Under the pieces are notes generated by a model, which ran no database searches, was not told the DNA's origin, and was given only the letters and a program-made list of their open reading frames with translations. 64,000 bases of DNA, from contig CAREDV010000001.1 in assembly GCA_948964545.1 (NCBI GenBank), positions 62,001 to 126,000 on the forward strand, in the 5' to 3' direction. The stretch comes from an uncultured bacterium. GTDB lineage: Bacteria > Cyanobacteriota > Vampirovibrionia > Gastranaerophilales > Gastranaerophilaceae. How positions within the stretch are numbered: the first letter of the stretch is position 1; every line of letters starts with the position of its first letter. This document shows, piece after piece, positions 60,113 through 64,000 of this stretch. Made by a program: the position numbers and the translations under genes.

Positions 60113-60691
60113 ATGAACGTATTATTAGTTGACGATAATTCCAAATATCTTAAAGATGCACTGCCTTTTTACGGTTATGAAGTAGAAACGGCGTGCGATG
60201 GCATTCAGGCATTAAAGGCTCTTGAAAAAAAAGTATTTGACATTGTGCTTCTTGATGTTATGATGCCTAATATGGACGGCTGGCAGACACTAAAAGCAAT
60301 CCGTTCAAAAGAAGATACAAAGCATTTACCTGTAATAATGCTTACCGCAGTAAACGAAGACCAGAAAATGGTTTCGGGTTTGAAAAACGGTGCGGATGAT
60401 TATATTGTGAAACCGTTTATCCTGCCAAATTTACTTGCGAGAATGGAAGCGGTTTTAAGACGCTCTGCGCGTCAAAGTGAACCCGCCATTAAGAAAAATG
60501 TTTCTTTAACACCTCTGACCGCTAAGGAAAAAGAAGTTCTGGAGCTTGTGTCAAATGGGTGTTCAAATAAAGAAATAGCTGATAAAATGTGTGTAAGAGA
60601 AGTTACGGTAAAAACTCATTTGAACAGTGTCTTTAAAAAGCTGAAAGTAACAAACAGAACTCAAGCGGTATTGCTTGCGAAACAGATTTAA
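60113..60691 (+). CDS. response regulator, REC-LuxR type (second)
   Basis: 192 residues with D48 in LLDVMMPNMDG, a Lys/Thr pair (LTAV, VKPF) and a C-terminal LuxR HTH (LTAKEKEVLELVSNGCSN). Tandem with the first, which shares the helix-turn-helix class; the pair could heterodimerise or act serially. Cotranscribed with a pentapeptide-repeat gene. Confidence 0.92.
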   Translation: MNVLLVDDNSKYLKDALPFYGYEVETACDGIQALKALEKKVFDIVLLDVMMPNMDGWQTLKAIRSKEDTKHLPVIMLTAVNEDQKMVSGLKNGADDYIVKPFILPNLLARMEAVLRRSARQSEPAIKKNVSLTPLTAKEKEVLELVSNGCSNKEIADKMCVREVTVKTHLNSVFKKLKVTNRTQAVLLAKQI

Positions 60692-60701
60692 GGAGAAATA
60701 A

Positions 60702-61232
60702 ATGATAGATTATACAAAAGAAGAATTAGTAGAATTATTGAGAAAACATCCCGAAAAATTCAATGAGTGGAAAATTGAGCAGGAAGAAGTCGATTTGTCA
60801 GAAGTTGATTTTTCAGGCATAAACCTTTCAGAAATTGATTTTTCTGATGCTGATTTGAATTCAAGTTCTTTTGCAGATTGCAGTTTGTCTTTTGTGAATT
60901 TTTCAAATGCGGATTTAACATCAGTTGATTTTACGCGTTCAGGTGTTCTTGAATGTGATTTTACAGATGCACTTTTAACAGGTGCTGACTGTAGTTACGC
61001 CCAAATGACATACTGCAACTTTTCTGATTGTGACTTTGCAGGCTGTATTTTATCGGAAACAGATTTGTCTAATTCAGATTTGACAGCTGCGGTTAACCTC
61101 CCTTCTGCGAGATATGATGAAGATACCGTATGGCCTGATGATGATATGTTACCTGAAGATTTTGACGGAACAGGGCATAAAGATTTGTCATCGCTCCAAG
61201 ATGATGAAGATGAAGTTTCATCTGATTGGTAG
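60702..61232 (+). CDS. pentapeptide-repeat protein with acidic tail
   Basis: 176 residues. Residues 28-128 carry about 20 pentapeptides of the A(D/N)Lxx form (DFSGINLSEIDFSDADLNSS), likely a right-handed quadrilateral beta-helix. An acidic C-terminal tail (DDDMLPEDFDGTG, DDEDEV) follows. Some pentapeptide proteins mimic DNA and protect gyrase; the acidity here would permit that, but there is no direct support. Ribosome site AAGGAG. Confidence 0.85.
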   Translation: MIDYTKEELVELLRKHPEKFNEWKIEQEEVDLSEVDFSGINLSEIDFSDADLNSSSFADCSLSFVNFSNADLTSVDFTRSGVLECDFTDALLTGADCSYAQMTYCNFSDCDFAGCILSETDLSNSDLTAAVNLPSARYDEDTVWPDDDMLPEDFDGTGHKDLSSLQDDEDEVSSDW

Positions 61233-61302
61233 GAGCGTAGCCGCTCCACCCGCCACATTGGGTTTTGTATAAATTTTTAAGGTTTATTTTTGAGGTTTAT
61301 TC

Positions 61303-61330
61303 TTGACTAACCCTTTTCAGCGCGTACAAT
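61303..61330 (+). promoter_or_regulatory. promoter of the Fe-S/GGGtGRT pair
   Basis: TTGACT (61303-61308), 16 bases, TACAAT (61325-61330), then GAAGGGAG and the ATG at 61364. Confidence 0.75.
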
Positions 61331-61363
61331 AAAACTTGTATATAACCGAAGGGAGTATAGAAA

Positions 61364-62068
61364 ATGTTGGATCGTATACAAGTTACACACGAAGTAGAAC
61401 AAATGTGCTGTGTTAAACGCGGCGTAAAAGGTGAACCCGCTCCTATCCCTCAAGAAGGTGAATGGACAAAGGTTAAAAAAATCGAAGAAATTTCAGGTCT
61501 TACTCACGGATGCGGATGCTGCGCTCCTCAACAAGGGACTTGTAAATTAACTCTTAACGTTAAAAATGGTGTTATTCAAGAAGCTTTGGTAGAAACTATC
61601 GGATGTTCTGGTATGACTCACTCTGCTGCTATGGCAGGTGAAATTCTTCCTGGAAAAACTATCCTTGAAGCTTTGAATACTGACCTTGTTTGTGACGCTA
61701 TTAACGTTGCAATGAGAGAATTGTTCTTGCAAATCGTTTACGGCAGAACTCAATCAGCTTTCTCTGAAAACGGATTGCCTGTAGGCGCAGGTCTTGAAGA
61801 TTTAGGTAAAGGCTTATGCTCAATGACAGGTACTATTCACTCAACTAAACAAAAAGGCGTAAGATACCTTTCATTGACTGAAGGTTACATTCTTAAATTA
61901 GGCTTGGATAAAAATGACGAAGTTATCGGCTATCAATTCCTTAACCTCGGCAAATTCATGGAAGCTGTTAAAAAAGGTATGGACGCAACAGAAGCTATGG
62001 AAAAATTCACAGGTACTTACGGCAGATTTGCTGATGCGGTTAAATATATTGACCCGAGAGAAGAATAA
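61364..62068 (+). CDS. NifU-like iron-sulfur scaffold-type protein
   Basis: 234 residues. The N-terminal half (HGCGCCAPQQGTCKLTLNVK, residue 47 on) and ETIGCSGMTHSAAMA resemble the NifU/IscU-like 'Fe-S cluster assembly scaffold' proteins found with GGGtGRT partners; Cys45-47, C66 and C86-type residues could hold a cluster. Followed 31 bases later by a GGGtGRT gene, a recurrent pair of unknown role. Confidence 0.75.
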   Translation: MLDRIQVTHEVEQMCCVKRGVKGEPAPIPQEGEWTKVKKIEEISGLTHGCGCCAPQQGTCKLTLNVKNGVIQEALVETIGCSGMTHSAAMAGEILPGKTILEALNTDLVCDAINVAMRELFLQIVYGRTQSAFSENGLPVGAGLEDLGKGLCSMTGTIHSTKQKGVRYLSLTEGYILKLGLDKNDEVIGYQFLNLGKFMEAVKKGMDATEAMEKFTGTYGRFADAVKYIDPREE

Positions 62069-62099
62069 GCGTTACAAAAAGAATTAAGAGGAAAATAAA

Positions 62100-63104
62100 A
62101 TGACAGTAAAATTTGAAGGACAAGATAGACGTGAAGCTTCTTTGAAAAAAGTTTTACCTGAATATGGTTTCAAAAACTTGGAAGAAGCACGCGAACTATG
62201 CGTATCAAAAGGTATTGATGTTGATGCGATTGTAAAAGGTATTCAGCCTATCGCATTTGAAAACGCAGTTTGGGCATACACTTTAGGATGTGCAATTGCT
62301 TTGAAAAAAGAAGTTGCATCTGCAGCTGAAGCTGCTGAAGCTATTGGTTTAGGCTTGCAAGCATTTGCTATCCCAGGATCAGTAGGTGACAGAAGACAAG
62401 TTGGTATCGGTCACGGTAACTTGGCTGCTATGTTGTTGAGAGAAGAAACAAAATGTTTCTGTTTCTTGGCTGGTCACGAATCATTCGCAGCTGCAGAAGG
62501 TGCTATTGGTATCGCTAGAAACGCTAATAAAGTTAGAAAAGAACCTTTAAGAGTAATCTTGAACGGTCTTGGAAAAGACGCAGCTTATATCATCGCTAGA
62601 ATTAACGGTTTCACAGCTGTTGAAACAAAATATGATTTCAAAACAGGCGAACTTAAAGTTGTTAAAGAAATTCCATTCTCAGATGGTGAAAGAGCAAAAG
62701 TAAAATGCTACGGCGCTGACGACGTATCTGAAGGTGTTGCAATTATGATTAAAGAAGGCGTTGACGTATCTATTACAGGTAACTCAACTAACCCGACAAG
62801 ATTCCAGCACCCTGTTGCAGGTACTTACAAAAAATGGTGCTATGAAAACGATAGAAAATACTTCTCAGTAGCATCAGGCGGCGGTACAGGAAGAACACTT
62901 CACCCTGATAACGTAGCTGCAGGTCCTGCTTCTTACGGTATGACAGATACTATGGGCAGAATGCACGGTGACGCTCAGTTTGCAGGTTCATCATCAGTTC
63001 CTGCACACGTAGAAATGATGGGTGTAATCGGTATGGGTAACAACCCGATGGTTGGTGCGACTGTTGCAGTTGCAGTAGCTGTTGCTGGTGCGTTAGCTAA
63101 GTAG
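62100..63104 (+). CDS. GGGtGRT-family protein
   Basis: 334 residues with the diagnostic ASGGGTGRTLHPDN (near residue 265), GDRRQVGIGHGNLAAML and the Ala/Val-rich C-terminus VAVAVAVAGALAK. The family (Pfam GGGtGRT) is conserved in anaerobes, associated with Fe-S-type scaffold proteins, but its function is unknown. The codons are strongly biased like highly expressed genes. Terminator follows. Confidence 0.85.
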   Translation: MTVKFEGQDRREASLKKVLPEYGFKNLEEARELCVSKGIDVDAIVKGIQPIAFENAVWAYTLGCAIALKKEVASAAEAAEAIGLGLQAFAIPGSVGDRRQVGIGHGNLAAMLLREETKCFCFLAGHESFAAAEGAIGIARNANKVRKEPLRVILNGLGKDAAYIIARINGFTAVETKYDFKTGELKVVKEIPFSDGERAKVKCYGADDVSEGVAIMIKEGVDVSITGNSTNPTRFQHPVAGTYKKWCYENDRKYFSVASGGGTGRTLHPDNVAAGPASYGMTDTMGRMHGDAQFAGSSSVPAHVEMMGVIGMGNNPMVGATVAVAVAVAGALAK

Positions 63105-63127
63105 GTACTACGTACGAATAGATGTAA

Positions 63128-63157
63128 TAAAAAGCTCTCCTATTGGGGAGCTTTTTT
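63128..63157. terminator. bidirectional intrinsic terminator
   Basis: AAAAGCTCTCC-tatt-GGGGAGCTTTTTT, overlapping the end of the minus-strand small gene. Confidence 0.85.
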
Positions 63158-63301
63158 GTTGTCTTTATTAAATATAAGAAAGTTTTCTAACGTATTTATA
63201 TCCAAACTGCATTTATGTAAGTCACTCAGAGTATACTGCAATTGATATTGAATTTGTTTTAAAGTAGTTAATACCTTTTGTTGATTTTTTTCGTCTTGCA
63301 T
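63140..63301 (-). CDS. 53-residue small protein of micropeptide module 2
   Basis: Too short for ordinary ORF calls but has GAGGG directly before the ATG at 63301. Begins MQDEKNQQKVLTTLKQIQYQ and continues to a helical, Asn/Lys-rich end. Divergent from the XRE gene at 63379 with AGTATACT sites between them. It occupies the place that 53525 has in module 1. Unknown function. Confidence 0.6.
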   Translation of the reverse strand: MQDEKNQQKVLTTLKQIQYQLQYTLSDLHKCSLDINTLENFLIFNKDNKKAPQ

Positions 63302-63369
63302 TAGTCCCTCGTTTTTCTCTTGATATTATGAGTATACTCTCTAGAAATTTGAAAGTCAAGTAGTATACT
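63230..63369. promoter_or_regulatory. three AGTATACT operator sites
   Basis: Perfect palindromic AGTATACT at 63230-63237, 63331-63338 and 63362-63369. The first lies inside the small gene and the other two flank the divergent promoter region before the XRE start. Confidence 0.7.
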
Positions 63370-63378
63370 ATTAATATA

Positions 63379-63603
63379 ATGAGCAAAGTGGATACTGTAA
63401 CATATAAATTTGCATTAAAACTTAAAATAGAAAGAGCAAAAAAGGGTCTCTCGCAAGAAGAGTTAGCAGAACTAGCTAAAATTAGTTCTAGTACAGTTAG
63501 TTTAATAGAACGTGGAGTTCAATCACCCACCGTTGAAACTGTCGGTGCGATTGCAAAGGCTTTAGATATCGAACTTTACAAGCTGTTTATTTTTGATATT
63601 TAA
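63379..63603 (+). CDS. XRE-family HTH regulator of micropeptide module 2
   Basis: 74 residues: HTH (LKIERAKKGLSQEELAELAK, then STVSLIERGVQSPTVETVGA). Nothing else in the chain. The ERGVQSPT turn matches ERGEQSPT of the gene at 53227. The ATG at 63379 lies ten bases after the third AGTATACT, consistent with autoregulation. No ribosome site seen. Confidence 0.8.
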   Translation: MSKVDTVTYKFALKLKIERAKKGLSQEELAELAKISSSTVSLIERGVQSPTVETVGAIAKALDIELYKLFIFDI

Positions 63604-63608
63604 TAATA

Positions 63609-63637
63609 TTGACTTATTCTCGCTCGCGATATATGAT
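63609..63637 (+). promoter_or_regulatory. promoter of the second micropeptide transcript
   Basis: TTGACT (63609-63614), 17 bases, TATGAT (63632-63637); transcription would begin about 80 bases before the micropeptide ATG. Confidence 0.75.
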
Positions 63638-63643
63638 TAAAAA

Positions 63644-63724
63644 GGGTAAGCCCATTATCACAATCCATATCTTTGGGGGACAAACTATAAATTTGGACAA
63701 CCGTAAAGAAAGGAGGTGATAAAA
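63644..63724 (+). promoter_or_regulatory. structured leader of second micropeptide gene
   Basis: Starts GGGTAAGCCC (short hairpin) and ends in AAAGGAGGTGATAAAA, an essentially perfect complement of the 16S rRNA 3' end, directly before the ATG. Confidence 0.5.
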
Positions 63725-63796
63725 ATGGAATTCAGTATAACTGAAAAAGCACTAATGCTTATCTTACTGATAATATTAGTGCTTAAATCCAATTAA
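63725..63796 (+). CDS. 23-residue membrane micropeptide
   Basis: MEFSITEKALMLILLIILVL then KSN: a single hydrophobic helix of about 13 residues with a basic C-terminus. An unusually perfect Shine-Dalgarno and a structured 3' end (63810-63829 hairpin with outer GGGC/GCCC pairing). Counterpart of the 26-residue peptide at 53053. Strong ribosome site on a tiny ORF argues that it is translated. Confidence 0.6.
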   Translation: MEFSITEKALMLILLIILVLKSN

Positions 63797-63809
63797 CGGG
63801 GCTTTTAAT

Positions 63810-63845
63810 GAGAGGACGGCAATCCTCTCGCCCTTTCCTTTATTA
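63810..63845 (+). terminator. hairpin/terminator of micropeptide transcript
   Basis: GAGAGGA-cggcaa-TCCTCTC, then GCCCTTTCCTTTA. An upstream GGGGC could pair with the GCCC to extend the stem. Confidence 0.7.
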
Positions 63846-63859
63846 TAACATATTTGTTT

Positions 63860-64000
63860 TCAAATTTCAATCCCATGCAATTTGCAGAACGAACCCAGTA
63901 CGCTTTGGGATTTTTTCAGGTCTTGATAGACATATTTGTTTTTTGTCTGCTCAATTAACTCTTTTGCCTGCTTGTATAATTTATCCGATGCCTGCAAGTA
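63860..64000 (-). CDS. 3' end of a gene running off the right edge
   Basis: 46 codons plus TGA on the minus strand; begins outside the window. Visible part: YLQASDKLYKQAKELIEQ, then SQSVLGSFCKLHGIEI at the end. Helical and charged. No family can be named from this fragment; it ends about 15 bases from the micropeptide terminator. Confidence 0.5.
   Translation of the reverse strand, partial: YLQASDKLYKQAKELIEQTKNKYVYQDLKKSQSVLGSFCKLHGIEI

Overview
The window is AT-rich chromosomal DNA from an anaerobic, Gram-negative-type bacterium. Signs of anaerobic life are two [FeFe]-hydrogenase proteins, the maturase HydF and rubrerythrin. Signs of a diderm envelope are an LptF/LptG-type permease, a dTDP-rhamnose operon, a WecA-like transferase, a lipoprotein and signal peptides. 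The recurring pilin signal A|FTLAEVLITLG, the many TPR proteins and the small 'MxxISFQG'-type proteins make me think of gut Vampirovibrionia/Melainabacteria (Gastranaerophilales). That assignment is inference. No rRNA, tRNA, CRISPR array, integrase or replication origin was seen.

Layout. 1-2 kb: dxr, with a pilin-like gene on each side. 2-9 kb: a group-B [FeFe] hydrogenase, two small HTH genes, and a minus-strand run of purB, a thioredoxin-like ferredoxin, a PAS sensory hydrogenase, a SpoIIE phosphatase and a second thioredoxin-like ferredoxin. 9-15 kb: rpsO, hydF, a 527-residue protein with a G10 tract, and mnmE. 15-21 kb: large TPR proteins, a lipoprotein and a TPR/retropepsin fusion. 21-25 kb: a MNT-HEPN toxin-antitoxin pair and gyrA. 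25-31 kb: the rfbCBDA-glyA-wecA-like operon. 32-39 kb: a broken pilin gene, miaB, an acyl-CoA synthetase, rubrerythrin and small secreted proteins. 39-49 kb: dnaK, gatA, a divergent AbrB-type module, lptF-like, another pilin, a dehydrogenase, cysE and tyrS. 50-53 kb: a lone tail-fibre/chaperone pair, acpS and a phosphohexomutase. 53-61 kb: an HTH/micropeptide module, an M48 protease next to a zinc-ligand-less paralog, and an HD-GYP/TPR/twin-response-regulator operon. 61-64 kb: an Fe-S scaffold-like/GGGtGRT pair and a second HTH/micropeptide module.

Structures the genes alone do not explain. (1) Five internal homopolymer tracts of exactly ten G or C, plus one of at least nine at the window edge. 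Four of the internal tracts lie in the cleavable leader of pilin-like genes, two reading in frame and two out of frame, which looks like slipped-strand phase variation of surface fibres. (2) At least nine genes have a -10 hexamer ending exactly six bases before ATG and no Shine-Dalgarno, a leaderless-mRNA design. (3) Two modules combine a solitary XRE regulator, a divergent small protein and a 23-26 residue membrane micropeptide carried on a structured RNA with a strong ribosome site. (4) A dispersed hairpin leader element is found inside the hydrogenase run and before a third gene.

Start codons were moved where an ATG or TTG with a ribosome site, or a promoter position, argued against the longest open frame. 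Several genes too small for ordinary ORF calling were added: 17300-17455, 53053-53133, 63140-63301, 63725-63796 and the partial gene at 63860-64000.
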